Assembly (NCBI GenBank): GCA_028023455.1
Contig: JAQFVV010000355.1
Coordinates: 122,001 to 186,000 of the forward strand
Direction of reading: 5' to 3'
Length of the DNA: 64,000 nucleotides
From: Epiperipatus broadwayi
Taxonomy: Eukaryota > Onychophora > Udeonychophora > Euonychophora > Peripatidae
The position numbers and the translations under genes are program-made. Below, one piece after another: positions 51,620 to 62,699 of this stretch; positions within the stretch are counted from its first letter, which is position 1, and each line of letters opens with the position of its first letter. A model generated the notes under the pieces. The model ran no database searches. It saw only the letters and a list, made by a program, of their open reading frames with translations, and was not told the origin of the DNA.

Positions 51620-53160
51620 GTAGCCACCATCCAACCACCATCACAATTCTCTGTTAACTTGCTTCCTCAAAAATAGGTTGAATTAGTACATTTTTAAATG
51701 AGATTAGAACTGTAAAAGATAACTGTGAAAAGATAAATTTTAATAATTTAACAGATCACATGCACAAACAAATAAATACAAATTGCCCTAACACATTATT
51801 TATTAATAATATATGAATATAAAACAAAAAATGTGAATTAAAATTAATCTCAGTGGCAATGAGAACTTAGAAGCAATACTGTATTGTTGTTCAGTAGATG
51901 AGTAAGTTCCTGACAATTTACATTGTAGTTTATTATTTATGTCTGGTATTATTATCATACAGTAAGTTTGCTTATGCAGGGTAAACATTTTATTATTTTG
52001 CAATGAAATAACTAATGTTTTGTATAAAATAAATTCATATTTAAGACACTGATGATAATAAATAAAAATCATATAAAGTATTTTATGTTAGTTACTTAAT
52101 AATTATTTAATTCTAACGTTCATTTAATGCTTGAATAAACAACCTTCTTAAATTAATGGCTTGTTTAACATTACGTAATGATACCCCTATATATTACCTT
52201 AGCATGATCAGGTTTGAATAGTATAGTTTATTTATTTATAAAATCATTAAACTTTCTGATGATATATTTTACTAATAATTTATTATTATCTCCAATTTTG
52301 TAAATAAATGTATTTTATATATATTAAATTATTTTGACTTTCGTATTTATAAATTCACACCCAACATCTAACTGAGAAATTATGATCACATGATATTGTG
52401 ATATTTTACTTATTTAAAGGTATGGTGATTTATTACAAAATAATGTTGTTAATATTAGTCACTAATATTAATATTTATAATTTAAATATTAAACCTTAGT
52501 TGCACTAAGATATGGTTTGGATACAATAAAATTCCCTTTGTTATTAGCTATATTGATCATAAGGTTTGTAATTAAATAATAAATGCCTAGGTGACTTATT
52601 TATTATACTTAAATATTTAAAACCCTAAGATAGTATTCGATTTGATTTATTTACATTTTCAACGTCGAGAGAAAACCTGCTGGCCATATAATTATTATTA
52701 GATTTCTTTATTATTCTACATAATACACATTTCCTTGTATATATTATAACCCTTAGATATTATCAATACACCTTTGTATTAATAAAGCAGCAATAAATAT
52801 TTTGGTTACAATAATGGATTATTATTCAGCTTATCAGTTAAAGTACATTTTTGGTTAATCACCATTTAGTTATTTTTGATTATAACAGTAAATCTAGCTT
52901 ATTTACGGTCCATTCAACATTTTTGATATATATATATTTGAAATACTAATTACAATATATAATGTGCAAATCATCCCAAATGTTATGTTTTTTTAACAAT
53001 GTCCTCTGTGAAAAAATATAAAACTAAAGACAAAAATTAATATTTATTCCCAGAGAGTGTTACTGAAAAAAACAAAGTTTGGGGAGGGGGGGGTGATTTG
53101 AATTTGGCTTTACAGTTAGTAATATGCACTGGGATGTTATCAAAATATATTTATATTTCT
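51620..53160. other. AT-rich DNA, nothing recognised
   Basis: No supported feature on either strand. Confidence 0.5.
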
Positions 53161-53166
53161 CTCCAA

Positions 53167-53246
53167 GCATTGGTGGCCGAGAAGTCAGTGACAGCTGCTT
53201 TACAAGCAGTCGTCCCGGTTTAGCGGGTTCGCTTCCTAGCTGATGC
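53167..53246 (+). other. tRNA-like unit (pseudogene or SINE head)
   Basis: GCATTGG and CTGATGC pair as a 7-bp acceptor-like stem with two wobbles. GCTGC-TTTACAA-GCAGT forms an anticodon-like arm with TAC, and GGGTTCG resembles the T-loop. The length (80) and a poorly paired T-arm argue against a working tRNA. The first 15 bases (GCATTGGTGGCC) match the unit at 61644, so both may derive from one SINE or tRNA family. Confidence 0.5.
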
Positions 53247-53608
53247 TATGACACATGAAAATATATATATCCTTTTATACAAATTACACGCATGATTAAT
53301 TAATAATATTAATTACAAAAAGATATATTTATATGATTACTGCAAACATATTTTAAAGGATAATAAAATGTTTATTTATATACTGACAATGTTAATGATA
53401 TTGGGAGACTAATTTTTAGACAATTATTGAAAAATATTTTGATCCATTTAGTTTATTTCCATGTAAACGTAGTGAAGTAGTTTCTTATGAGATTTATATA
53501 TTATGACAGCTTTCACTTGATAAATTTCCCTCATTGATTCATTGGTATCAATTATCAGTCTACAGTTAAAATATCGATTTATTTATTACTAAAATATTCT
53601 ATCCTGAG

Positions 53609-54062
53609 CAATGGCATAACTAGAAAAATTGGAGCCGAATGCAGCAATTCAAAAAGGGCCCCATTTTAAAATTCGACATTTTGATTTTTCATCTACTCAC
53701 AATCTTTTAATTATTAATTTTATATCATAAATATCATATAAGGTAATTTAATAAAAGTACCCACTTTAAAAATCCTTCTTTCTAACTGTTGCATTTTCAA
53801 AATCATTAATTAAGTTTTTTTAGTCTATTTTAGATGCTTCTTAGTGTTCAGTAGTTAATATTGCAAGATCTCTAAGTTTGGTTTGGCCAATTGAATTTAT
53901 TTTATAATCTTTTATTTTTAATTTACTAAAAGATCTTTTAACACTAGGTATAGTTACTGGAATTGTAAAAAATAATAAGAAAATGATAAATATTTTACTA
54001 AATTCACTTTTCAAACAACTGAATTTAGTAATTATCAAATCTGAAAAATTCTTAATCATCAT
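53609..54062 (-). pseudogene. hAT transposase C-terminal relic
   Basis: On the minus strand, 53841-54062 is open and reads FFTIPVTIPSVKRSFSKLKI followed by LRDLAILTTEH. This is the hAT-family dimerisation domain signature (T-I-P-V-T..A-E-R-S-F-S-K-L-K..L-x-x-L-A-I-L). Only the last 73 residues remain, and no start or catalytic DDE part is seen. CAATGGCATAACTAG at 53609-53624 may be the element's 3' terminal region, placed as expected downstream of the gene. The frame ends in a stop right after EH. Confidence 0.8.
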
Positions 54063-54570
54063 TTTTTTTTCTGTAAAATTGTTTTTAACTATATCAATAC
54101 TTTAAGTGATGTGTTCACATTAAGTTTCACTTTTTAGGCATTTCATTTGTACTGTGATCACTACTTTTCTATGTTATTTTAAAGTGGATGCATAACTTAT
54201 AATACTGTATGTGACAAGAGTAGTATTTCTATTTTGGAAGCTACTCTTTTAAGAAATTAATTTTTAAAAAAATCTCAAGATATCAGCATAATATGCAGAT
54301 TTTAAGATCTTTGGGAATGATTTGTGATCAGCTGGTGCTTTAGATTGTTTTATTCTGTGTCTAAAGAAGACAAAAGCATGATTTTCAGTAATTGTTAATG
54401 ATTATGCCACAATATTTTTGTGACATAATATTAAACTAATAACTATGCCACTAGTATATAATTGTCTTTCAAAACATTTTTTAAAAGATTGCTCTTAGAA
54501 TGTACGTTATGATAAAGTCGAGAAAGCAGAACATGCCATTAATGGCTTTTAAAAAATTGTTGTTGTAAAG

Positions 54571-55080
54571 ACAATAAGCATCACCTGATCACCATTTCTT
54601 ATGCTTGCTTATAACTGTTATCAAAACAGGTAAAACTCTCCATAAGGTAGTGTCACTCAGTGCTAGCCAGAGTAATCAATGGATGCCAGAAGGCTTGTGC
54701 ATAAAATCCCCATCTAGTGTCTACTCATTTAATATCACCAGACTAGTTTCTGGCTTGTGGTCATTGTCAGTGAGAAGCCTTGGATCTGAGAGCACTGCAC
54801 CTAGATCTTAGGATCTAATGCAACTCCCCCCCCAGCAGCCACCTTTTATCTCTACTTAATTACAAAACTATGAGTCTTAGCTTGAAAACACTATAATATT
54901 CAATATTATAGTATTTTTAATCCAATATTATAGTGTTTTCAATTTAAGACTCATAGTTTTGTAGTTAAGTAGAGATCAAAGGTGGATTTTGGAGGGTTGC
55001 ATTAGATCCTAAAATCTAGGTGCAGTGCTCTCAGATTCATGGCTTTTCATTGATCATTGAATGACAAAACAATTAACAGT
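54571..55080. mobile_element. Inverted family E hammerhead element, decayed
   Basis: The left part (54571-54880) is family E on the minus strand, the right part (about 54920-55080) on the plus strand. They are joined by an AT-rich hairpin (CAATATTATAG on both sides). The right arm is cut within the ribozyme region. Shared blocks include GAGAGCACTGCACCTAGAT and AGTAGAGAT. No clean target duplication is seen. Confidence 0.75.
54730..54786 (-). ncRNA. Defective hammerhead motif (family E)
   Basis: The core reads CTGACAA (G8 lost; TTGTCAG at 54764-54770 on plus). GAAA and helix III ACTAGT are intact. One outer stem I strand has decayed. Predicted inactive. Confidence 0.65.
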
Positions 55081-56599
55081 TTATTGTTTATTTTTTTTAC
55101 AAATTTCTTTTTAAAATATTTGCAAAGTTCGAATATAATTTTTTAAAAATTTATTTCATTTGTAAAGTGTGTTACTACTGAATCAAGTTCAATTTATTAT
55201 ATTTTAACCACTTATTTGTTGATTATTCTATTGGCCGAGTGATGTAAAAGTCTAAACTTTTAATTGGTCAATTCACAAACTCAACCGTCAAAATTTATTC
55301 ATCTTTTAATATTATATTCACTTTAGTTTTGTTTGTAAAAAATATATTAATAATTTGTCAGGTTATGAAAGCAAATGAAAGTTTTTTTAAAAATAAATTT
55401 ATATTTATAATTATAAAAAAATTCAATAGTGGCAAATCTAAAATGAACGTTACTCATCAACTAAAAAGTTTTGCTGACATCAGTGATTTCTTCCTCAATT
55501 TTACGTTGCAGATAAGTAAATAATTTTTACTAAAATCTGAACTATTTTTCTATAACAATTTTATTTTTAGCATATTTTATTAAAATAATTTATAATATGT
55601 CAAAAAATACTTTTAAAATGGTCTAAAACATTCGTTTATCACTTTCGAAATGAAAGAAAAGAAATTGTAACATTGGAAGTTATTGACAAATGAATTTTTT
55701 TGTCCTCAATAGTTGAGAGCCAATCAACATTTAGAACAAACTGCCTCCTCTCTTTGTTAGACCTTCAATATCAGTTTTATTGATTTTTTACTTGTAAAAT
55801 AATTCAAGAGAGGGCAGCATCTTACGGAACTTTTTATAACCTTTCAAATGATGGTAAAATCTTTACCGTAGCGTTAAACATGACAAAATTCAAGCGACGT
55901 TGAAAGTTCTCAAATCTCTCACCTGTATACTGTCACAGTATAGTAGTGGTAATAATATACTGATTTCTATGCCCACATTCAGTAAAAATGAAGAAGCATA
56001 TAATATTTATTTGCATCACATCTTACGATCATTAATCAATATTTATCTTTGCTATTTTTTTTATTATATACTCTTACAAAAACATTTTAGCAAATCAAGT
56101 AGATGGTTTATAAAGTTCTAATTTTGAAACATCATAATTAAATAATCTAGAAACCATCATAATCTCAAAATTATGTTTATAATGTGCAACATTATAAAAA
56201 AATCAACTTTCTGATAGGTTCATCACCTCAGGGAAGCTAACAAGTTTTTTTATGAAGAGAATACAAATTTATGCCTTTGACTAAACATTTTAAAACCATT
56301 TAACTTGCTGTTTGTTGCATGGAAAAATGGTAATGATAAGTTATATGATTTTATCAAATGTAAACATCATTGATTCTCATTAAATTGGCAACATAAACAT
56401 TGACTGACATAAAACCTCATTTCCTCAACATATTATTTGCCAAAAAAATGGAATGTTCTTTTCACATTTTTTAGAACGATTACATATACAAATAAATATT
56501 TAAGATATTCATACCATCATTATTCACCTTAGTTTTTTTCTCTAGCAAGAACACTTTTTTCTCTAGCAAGAACACTTTTTGCTGCATAGTTGACCTTGC
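55081..56599. other. AT-rich DNA with a small tandem repeat
   Basis: TTCTCTAGCAAGAACACTTT occurs twice in tandem at about 56538-56580. Nothing else is supported. Confidence 0.5.
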
Positions 56600-57060
56600 A
56601 GAAAAATCCTACTTTAAGTATTTAGGTCCAAAATGCCATATTGAATTTTTAAAAATACTGACCTGAGACACAATTTTCACATAATTTCAGTTTTAATTGT
56701 GTTAGAGCAAAAAATGCATTAATAGAAACTAGAAAAACTAAGGAAAACAATAAGTCTAGGACAAATAATGATAACCAATTAAAAAAATAAGGAAAAAATA
56801 AATTTCAATTAATGGAATAATTATTACTTTATTGTTTGTTCATAATTTATAATTCATCATAAACTAAGTATTAATAACATCTTCAGTTATAATTTCTTTG
56901 TATTCCTCATAAAATTATCTTTCTAACAATGTATATGTCTTACCTGAGATAATTCATAGCTTCACAATCTCCAAAAGAAATTGCATATGAATTCTTTTTT
57001 ATCTTGTATCCCAAAAGTTCCAAATGTCAAAGGCATCTATAAAGAAAAAGATTCATCCTA
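56600..57060 (-). repeat. Dispersed segment with exon-like core, copy B
   Basis: Reverse-complement homologue of 7497-7980. The core 56944-57057 is bounded on the minus strand by TTTTATTAG (acceptor-like) and CTCAG followed by GTAAG (donor-like), so both splice signals are intact here. The frame ending CEAMNYL has an upstream stop and a shift relative to copy A. Protein not recognised. Confidence 0.6.
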
Positions 57061-57600
57061 ATAAAAGAGACAAAAGAAATTGTCATAGCAATTGGCTTTT
57101 TGTCTATCTAAAACTAAAACTTATAAGCTACTATTCTATATCACTGATAAAATGAGTTTTATCCCTTTATTTTGTATTTTTTTGTGTGCATCAGTGATGT
57201 TTATATTCTTTATGCACACAAGTGATGTTATCTTGTTATATTATTGTATCACATAGATATAATTTATTTGCATATAGTCCATTTGTTAGCTATAGTCTTA
57301 GAAATAATGTGATGAAACATATAGCAAAACCAGAGTGACTCCAAAACATGAGTATAAAGCCATAAACAGGAATCAGAATATGATTATTTGCCTGAATATG
57401 CAATCTTTCTATATATTTGATTATTAGTTTTGTAACTCATTACTTGTAAACACAAACATATTATATAAACCTAATAATAAATAATAAATTATTAAACTTT
57501 TTGAAAATTATTATTTTTTAAAATAAGTGGATTAGAACTTTAGAAAAGTATGGTAGATATTAATTCTATATGAGCATAAATAAATATATAATGTATATTA
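57061..57600. other. AT-rich DNA, nothing recognised
   Basis: Only a short hairpin (TTGTGTGCAT/ATGCACACAA near 57180-57222) is visible. Confidence 0.45.
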
Positions 57601-57905
57601 ATACACACTAACTGGCTGCAGAAAGGAGTTTGCTATTAACTGAAAGGAGACCCTTTGATTCCTCTTGGAGGCCTTAAAGGAACCAAGCAGGGCAAATTCC
57701 TAATGTCCACTCCATACGTTCTTGTCGTTGCAGCTGTTATTACTATATGTTTATTCATATAGTATACGAACATGGATGGGCTGCTCACCAACACGCATTA
57801 GCCAGCATGGTGAGTTTATTGGCTTTTTACCTCTGAGTTTAAGATCAAGAAACACCATGGTCTTTCTTCTCAGTGCCTGATAAGGCAGAATGAATGTTTG
57901 TGTAA

Positions 57906-59681
57906 ATGATAAAGATTTTTCCCAATTATACAATTATGACAGACAAAAATAAAGCATGGCCCTTAATCCCAGGAGGCTGTAAAGTCACCAACCAAGGCAG
58001 TGGTTGGTGGCCGAAGGCGGAGGGTGCTAAGAATATCCTGGAGGCGGACCCAGGCTGCCATTTGATGACAACTTTTTATTTAGGTACTTACAACTGCAGA
58101 TCACTTTCAAGTGAAGGAAGATTGCAAGAATTAGAAGAAGAACTCTCTTATATTAAATGGGATATTATTGGACTTTGTGAAGTTAGAAGAAAAGGTGAAG
58201 AGACAATTGATTTAAAAAGTGGACATATGCTCTATTATAAAGGCACAAATATTGGAAATACAAGTGGAGTAGGATTCATTATAAATAAAAAGTGGAAGAA
58301 CAATATTGTGGAGATTGATGGTGTATCAGACAGAGTGGCAAGATTAGTTATACAACTTAATAGCAGATATCAAATGCAGATAATTCAGGTTTATGCCCCA
58401 ACAAGTTCTCACAGTGATGAAGTAGTAAAAGATTTTTATATGGATGTACAAAAGGCTTTTGATCAGAGTAAACAACATTTTAAAATTGTTATGGGAGATT
58501 TTAATGCTAGAATTGGTAAACAAATGAAAGATGAAAGTATTGTAGGTAATTTTGGTTATGGTAATAGAAATGAGAGAGGACATAGACTTGTGGAGTTTGC
58601 AGAGAAGGAAAAACTTTATATTATGAATTCTTTTTTTGAGAAAAATGTTAGAAGGAAATGGACATGGAAGCATCCAAATGAAGGTACAGCAGAATTGGAT
58701 TATATTTTGACTAACAGGAAATACATATTTCAAGATTGTAATGTTCTTAATAAATTTAACACAGGAAGTGATCATCCATTAGTAAGGGGTAAGATACATG
58801 TTAATGTAAAACTAGAGAGACAAAAATTATTAAGAAAAACTATATTTACAGTTGATATTCCTAATCTTCAGAAACATTCTAATGAATTTAAATTAGAACT
58901 TACAAATCGGTTTCAAGTATTAGTAGATTTTGAACATGATTCAGATTTGAATGAAATTAATATGAAAATAACTGATACACTTTTAAAAACTGCAACAAAG
59001 ATAGCTGGTAGAAAAAAGCAGCAATTGACTAATAAAATTTCTACTGAGACTAGAGAACTTATGAAGAAAAGAAGGAATATGAAGATATGCAAGAATGATG
59101 CATTAAAAAGAATTGAATATCTCGAATTTTGTAAAATGGTGCGGAAAAGAGTTGAAAATGATATAAGAAAGTATAACTGTGAACTAGCAAGAAAAGCTGT
59201 AGAAGAAAATAAAAGTCTTAAGAACGTAAAACAACATTTTAGTATTGGTAGGAAATTTATATCTGCAATAAGGAAAAAAGATGGAATTATTACTAAAAAG
59301 AGGGATGACATTATGAAATTGGTAGAAGATTTTTATCAAGAATTATATAGTAATAAAGAACAAGTACCTCCTATATCTATTACATCTTCCGAATTGCCCA
59401 GAATTTTAAATGAAGAAGTGAGAAATGCAATTAAATGTATGAAAAAAGGAAAGGCTCCAGGTAATGATGAAATTATAATTGATATATTAAAAGAAGCAGG
59501 TGAAGAAACAGAAAAAATATTAGCAAAGTTATATACCAAATGTCTAAATGATAAAGATGTACCGGATGATTGGAAGAATGCAGTAATAATATTAATATTT
59601 AAAAAAGGTGATAAAAAAGATATTAGAAATTACAGACCTATCAGCCTTTTATCAGTTTTAATAAAATTTTTACCAAGATAA
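57906..59681 (+). CDS. RTE polyprotein, N-terminal part: APE endonuclease and start of reverse transcriptase
   Basis: 591 residues. Residues about 57-300 are an apurinic-type endonuclease with all expected catalytic positions: TYNCRSL (Asn63), GLCEVRR (Glu92), VYAPTSS (163-168), GDFNARIG (Asp198, Asn200), LDYILTN (Asp265) and GSDHPL (Asp289, His290). It would nick target DNA to prime reverse transcription. A Lys/Arg-rich linker (about 305-470) follows, then the first polymerase blocks [11 protein letters not shown] and [10 protein letters not shown] near the end. The frame stops early because one base is missing near 59665; the polymerase continues in the next frame (59705-60892). The first Met at 57906 is used here. 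A second at residue 11 is equally possible, and the natural start is unknown. Confidence 0.92.
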   Translation: MIKIFPNYTIMTDKNKAWPLIPGGCKVTNQGSGWWPKAEGAKNILEADPGCHLMTTFYLGTYNCRSLSSEGRLQELEEELSYIKWDIIGLCEVRRKGEETIDLKSGHMLYYKGTNIGNTSGVGFIINKKWKNNIVEIDGVSDRVARLVIQLNSRYQMQIIQVYAPTSSHSDEVVKDFYMDVQKAFDQSKQHFKIVMGDFNARIGKQMKDESIVGNFGYGNRNERGHRLVEFAEKEKLYIMNSFFEKNVRRKWTWKHPNEGTAELDYILTNRKYIFQDCNVLNKFNTGSDHPLVRGKIHVNVKLERQKLLRKTIFTVDIPNLQKHSNEFKLELTNRFQVLVDFEHDSDLNEINMKITDTLLKTATKIAGRKKQQLTNKISTETRELMKKRRNMKICKNDALKRIEYLEFCKMVRKRVENDIRKYNCELARKAVEENKSLKNVKQHFSIGRKFISAIRKKDGIITKKRDDIMKLVEDFYQELYSNKEQVPPISITSSELPRILNEEVRNAIKCMKKGKAPGNDEIIIDILKEAGEETEKILAKLYTKCLNDKDVPDDWKNAVIILIFKKGDKKDIRNYRPISLLSVLIKFLPR

Positions 59682-59704
59682 TTACAACTCGTCTACAGAG
59701 AACC

Positions 59705-60892
59705 TTGGATTTTCACCAACCAAGAGAACAAGCTGGATTTAAAAGTGGTTTTAGTACAGTAGATCATATTCAAGTATTGAGAGAAGTTATAGAAAGGACA
59801 AATGAATATGAGTTGTCATTATGTTTTGGATTTGTAGATTATGAAAAGGCATTTGATTCTATAAACATTTCTTCAGTGATTAAAGCATTGGATCATCAAG
59901 GTATAGATCCAGGATATTGTCATATTTTAAAGAATATTTATAAAAATGCAACAGCAACAATTAGATTACATAATGATACTGGGAAAGTCAACATTGAGAA
60001 AGGTGTAAGACAAGGTGACTCCATATCTCTGAAACTTTTTACAGCAGTGCTGCAAGAAGTATTTTGTGGATTAAAATGGGAAACTAAAGAAGTGAAAGTA
60101 AATGGAGATTATTTAAGTCATTTAGATTTCGCAGATGATGTAGTTGTTTTTGCAAATAATGCTTCCGAGCTGCAGGAAATGTTGCAGGAGTTATCAGATG
60201 AAAGTAGGAAAGTAGGACTAAAGATAAATGTTAAAAAGACTAAAGTAATGTTTAATCGATTTGCTCAAAATATGAAAATAAAGATTGATTATGATGAATT
60301 AGAAGAAGTTAAGAGTTACAAATACCTTGGTCAGATTATTAATACAGATGGAAATATAATAGAGGAAATTAATCATAGAATTAAACTTGGTTGGAGTGCT
60401 TTTGGTAGAAATAACTTGATATTAAAAGGAAATATGCCTATGTGTTTGAAAAGAAAGGTTTTTAACAAATGTGTTTTACCAGTTCTTACTTATGGATCTG
60501 AGACTTGGACACTTAATAGAAGATCAATACAGAGACTTCAGACCACTCAAAGAAGTATGGAGAGATGTATGTTGGGAGTAACAAGAAGAGATCGAAAATG
60601 CAATGTATGGGTAAGAGAACAAACAGGTGTTACTGACCTCATTGAAAAAATTAAAAGATTGAAGTGGAGTTGGGCTGGACATATTGCTAGAAGAGATGAT
60701 AATAGATGGACAATTGAAATTTTAAACTGGATTCCAAGAGATTGTAAAAGACCCAGAAGGAGACCACATGTAAGATGGATGGATGAAATAAGAAAATGTG
60801 TAGGGGTGATGTGGAGAAGAGAAGCTAAAGATCGGAGAAGATGGATTAAACTTGGAGAGACCTTCATCCTGCAGTGGATTGATAATGGTTGA
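59705..60892 (+). CDS. RTE polyprotein, C-terminal part: reverse transcriptase palm/thumb and C-terminal domain
   Basis: 395 residues counted from a Met that is internal to the original protein; the frame is open slightly further upstream. FGFVDYEKAFDS (41-52) holds the first catalytic Asp, GVRQGDSIS (100-108) is the template-grip box, and FADD (142-145) is the Y-x-D-D-type catalytic pair. VGLKINVKKTKV and YKYLGQIINTDG are the thumb-adjacent boxes. The C-terminal part (about 215-395) is basic, with GSETWTLNRR, KRLKWSWAGHIARR and RPRRRPHVRW, a tail typical of RTE proteins. It stops at 60892, followed at once by the GAT tail. It would copy the element's RNA at the nicked site and could act in trans on other RNAs. 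Confidence 0.92.
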   Translation: MDFHQPREQAGFKSGFSTVDHIQVLREVIERTNEYELSLCFGFVDYEKAFDSINISSVIKALDHQGIDPGYCHILKNIYKNATATIRLHNDTGKVNIEKGVRQGDSISLKLFTAVLQEVFCGLKWETKEVKVNGDYLSHLDFADDVVVFANNASELQEMLQELSDESRKVGLKINVKKTKVMFNRFAQNMKIKIDYDELEEVKSYKYLGQIINTDGNIIEEINHRIKLGWSAFGRNNLILKGNMPMCLKRKVFNKCVLPVLTYGSETWTLNRRSIQRLQTTQRSMERCMLGVTRRDRKCNVWVREQTGVTDLIEKIKRLKWSWAGHIARRDDNRWTIEILNWIPRDCKRPRRRPHVRWMDEIRKCVGVMWRREAKDRRRWIKLGETFILQWIDNG

Positions 60893-60929
60893 TAATGATG
60901 ATGATGATGAATACACACTAACTACAAAC

Positions 60930-61640
60930 TAAAATTAATAAAAATTATCTTTTTTTTTTTTTAAAAAATTAAAATATTATTAAAAAAAATAAAATTTTAT
61001 ACTTACGAATCTGATGTTGGGCTTTACATTGAAACACCATTGTAGGTCTTGTTTGTGAATAATATCCAAGTAATGTCCACTTGATGGCGGTTATACATTT
61101 TCTGTCTTTATTGCTTTGTGAAAATTACAAAATTGATCAAAAAACAAAAGAAATTAAATACTCTGCTTAATTAAAACTGCTGCCAAACATCCAAATTTCA
61201 ACGGATTTTTTTGAGGTAGACATCTTTAAAAAGCCACGTCACTGAGCTATCAAATGGTTGTATGTTTGTTGACGTGCTTATGCTTTTTACATCAGTAAAG
61301 AAAAAAAACATGTCAACCAACAAAAAAAGAAGAGTGGCTAACCCAACAAAGAGCCCAACCAGTACTTTAATGAAAAAATAAATTATATTAATGGTTCCTT
61401 GAAAATTAATGGTTACAATAAAATAATCATAAATTAAGTTTAACTCAGTCACAAAACAGTGATAGTTTAACAAAAAATAGTCATTAGAACTTGGGTTCTT
61501 TTAAAAAAAAAATTGCAGATACAATTGGGCATATTGTGAAAGCTGTAACATAATAAGACAAATAATTACTCAAAAGATTAGTAACATCATGTTCAAATAT
61601 AAAGAGTCAATTATTCTTGCAGACTAAAAAAAAATATTCT
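60930..61640. other. AT-rich DNA, nothing recognised
   Basis: No supported feature on either strand. Confidence 0.45.
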
Positions 61641-61643
61641 CAA

Positions 61644-61715
61644 GCATTGGTGGCCTAGTGGTTAGCATATCTACCTTCCAAGCAGCTGGTCCAGGTTTGT
61701 TTCCCTGTCATGGCT
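61644..61715 (+). other. tRNA-Gly-like unit (pseudogene or SINE head)
   Basis: GCATTGGTGGCCTAGTGGTT is an A-box region as in glycine tRNAs. The anticodon loop region reads CTTCCAA (TCC) and GGTTTGTTTCC is a B-box-like segment. The acceptor 3' strand does not pair and the T-arm has an indel, so it is not a working tRNA. An A-rich stretch follows. The start matches the unit at 53167. Confidence 0.55.
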
Positions 61716-62143
61716 TAGGAAGAAAAAAAAGTAAAATTATTAAATTCCATGTGGATTTTATGAGGACGTAAGTAGTTGATGCATCAGTGCTAACACAAAT
61801 GAATATTTTAATGCCATTAAGCAACATTGTTACTCCACATTGTGAATATTGATCACAATATGAATCCTAGATCTTTCAAATATCAAATTTTTATCCAGTT
61901 ATTACACTCTCTATCAACCAAAAATCAAAGAACCTATCAAGATATTCTAAAATAGACTATATCTAACATGATGCATTAAATTATCTCCCATTCCAAAACA
62001 TAATTTTAAAGACTATTAATAAATCTATTTATTGATTTTGTAATATATAGGGTATATGAGCACAGACTTTCACACAACCCACCACTCTCCACACTATCTC
62101 ATAACAATGATACACTTGAACACATATATGTTGAAAAAATAAA

Positions 62144-62200
62144 TAATCACCAATATGCGTATTTCATGCTAAACCATCAATCATCAGTTGGTCCAGATTA
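62144..62200 (-). ncRNA. Hammerhead ribozyme, intact core (family D)
   Basis: On minus: TAATC-TGG-ACCAA, CTGATGA (TCATCAG at 62181-62187 on plus), a stem II with one internal mismatch (TGAT..AGCA), GAAA, helix III TACGCA, U-A at the cleavage point, then TTGGT-GATTA. All invariant core residues are present; the weakened stem II may reduce activity. Confidence 0.78.
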
Positions 62201-62613
62201 CCATCTCCACACATATATGCTATAAGTGCTCAGATACATATTAAGATAGCCAATCCTCATACTTTAATAGACAGGCTTCAATCTATTCCACATTCCAACT
62301 CTTCAACTGTCCATCCAATTGAAAATCTGATGATGGAATGCTCAAAGACCATCCTAAGGCTGAGATTCTTGTCACACCCATGTTGACCTAAAGTCAATCT
62401 GACCCCCTCATACACAGGACATAATCCATTTAATACAAGGGATGGGCAGACATCTCTACTTTGTAATCCTAGAAACACACAGGCTTTATATATACCTGTG
62501 TTTATATATGTAATATATAGGGAATATGAGCACAGACTTTCACACGACCCACCACTCTCCACACTATCCCATAACACTGATACACTTGAACACATATATG
62601 TTGAAAAGATAAA

Positions 62614-62673
62614 TAATCACCAATATATAACGTATTTCATGCTAAACCAGCAATTATCAGTTGGTCCAGATTA
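62614..62673 (-). ncRNA. Defective hammerhead motif (family D)
   Basis: The core reads CTGATAA (G8 lost), and helix III is lengthened to TACGTTATATA. Stem I and GAAA are intact. Predicted inactive. Confidence 0.7.
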
Positions 62674-62699
62674 CCATCTCCACACATCTTCTCTCATAA

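Larger units (their letters stand above)
57614..60910 (+). mobile_element. Full-length RTE-type LINE (copy 3), young
   Basis: Flanked by identical 13-bp repeats ATACACACTAACT at 57601-57613 and 60911-60923 (14 bp if the preceding A is counted), a target-site duplication. Its 3.3-kb length, single endonuclease plus reverse transcriptase frame, almost absent 3' untranslated region and (GAT)n tail (60887-60910) are the RTE-clade layout. The 5' leader is about 290 bp. It would insert by target-primed reverse transcription in the nucleus. One single-base deletion near 59665 breaks the frame, so this copy is probably not autonomous. It is much better preserved than copies 1 and 2 and thus the most recent. 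Confidence 0.95.
62041..62690 (-). repeat. Family D tandem pair (one full unit, one truncated)
   Basis: GGGTATATGAGCACAGACTT starts the first unit near 62048 and a close variant the second near 62518. Ribozyme boxes at 62181 and 62654 are 473 bp apart. The second unit stops near 62690 within the block after the ribozyme. The ribozyme strand is minus. No target duplication was found, possibly because of the truncation. Confidence 0.85.

Noticed and set aside
60547-60918. Ser/Leu/His-rich minus-strand frames over the RTE 3' end
   Set aside because: They are shadows of the RTE coding strand.
62325-62350. CTGATGATGGAATGC within family D
   Set aside because: It is a CTGATGA string without stem II or GAAA; it belongs to the repeat body.
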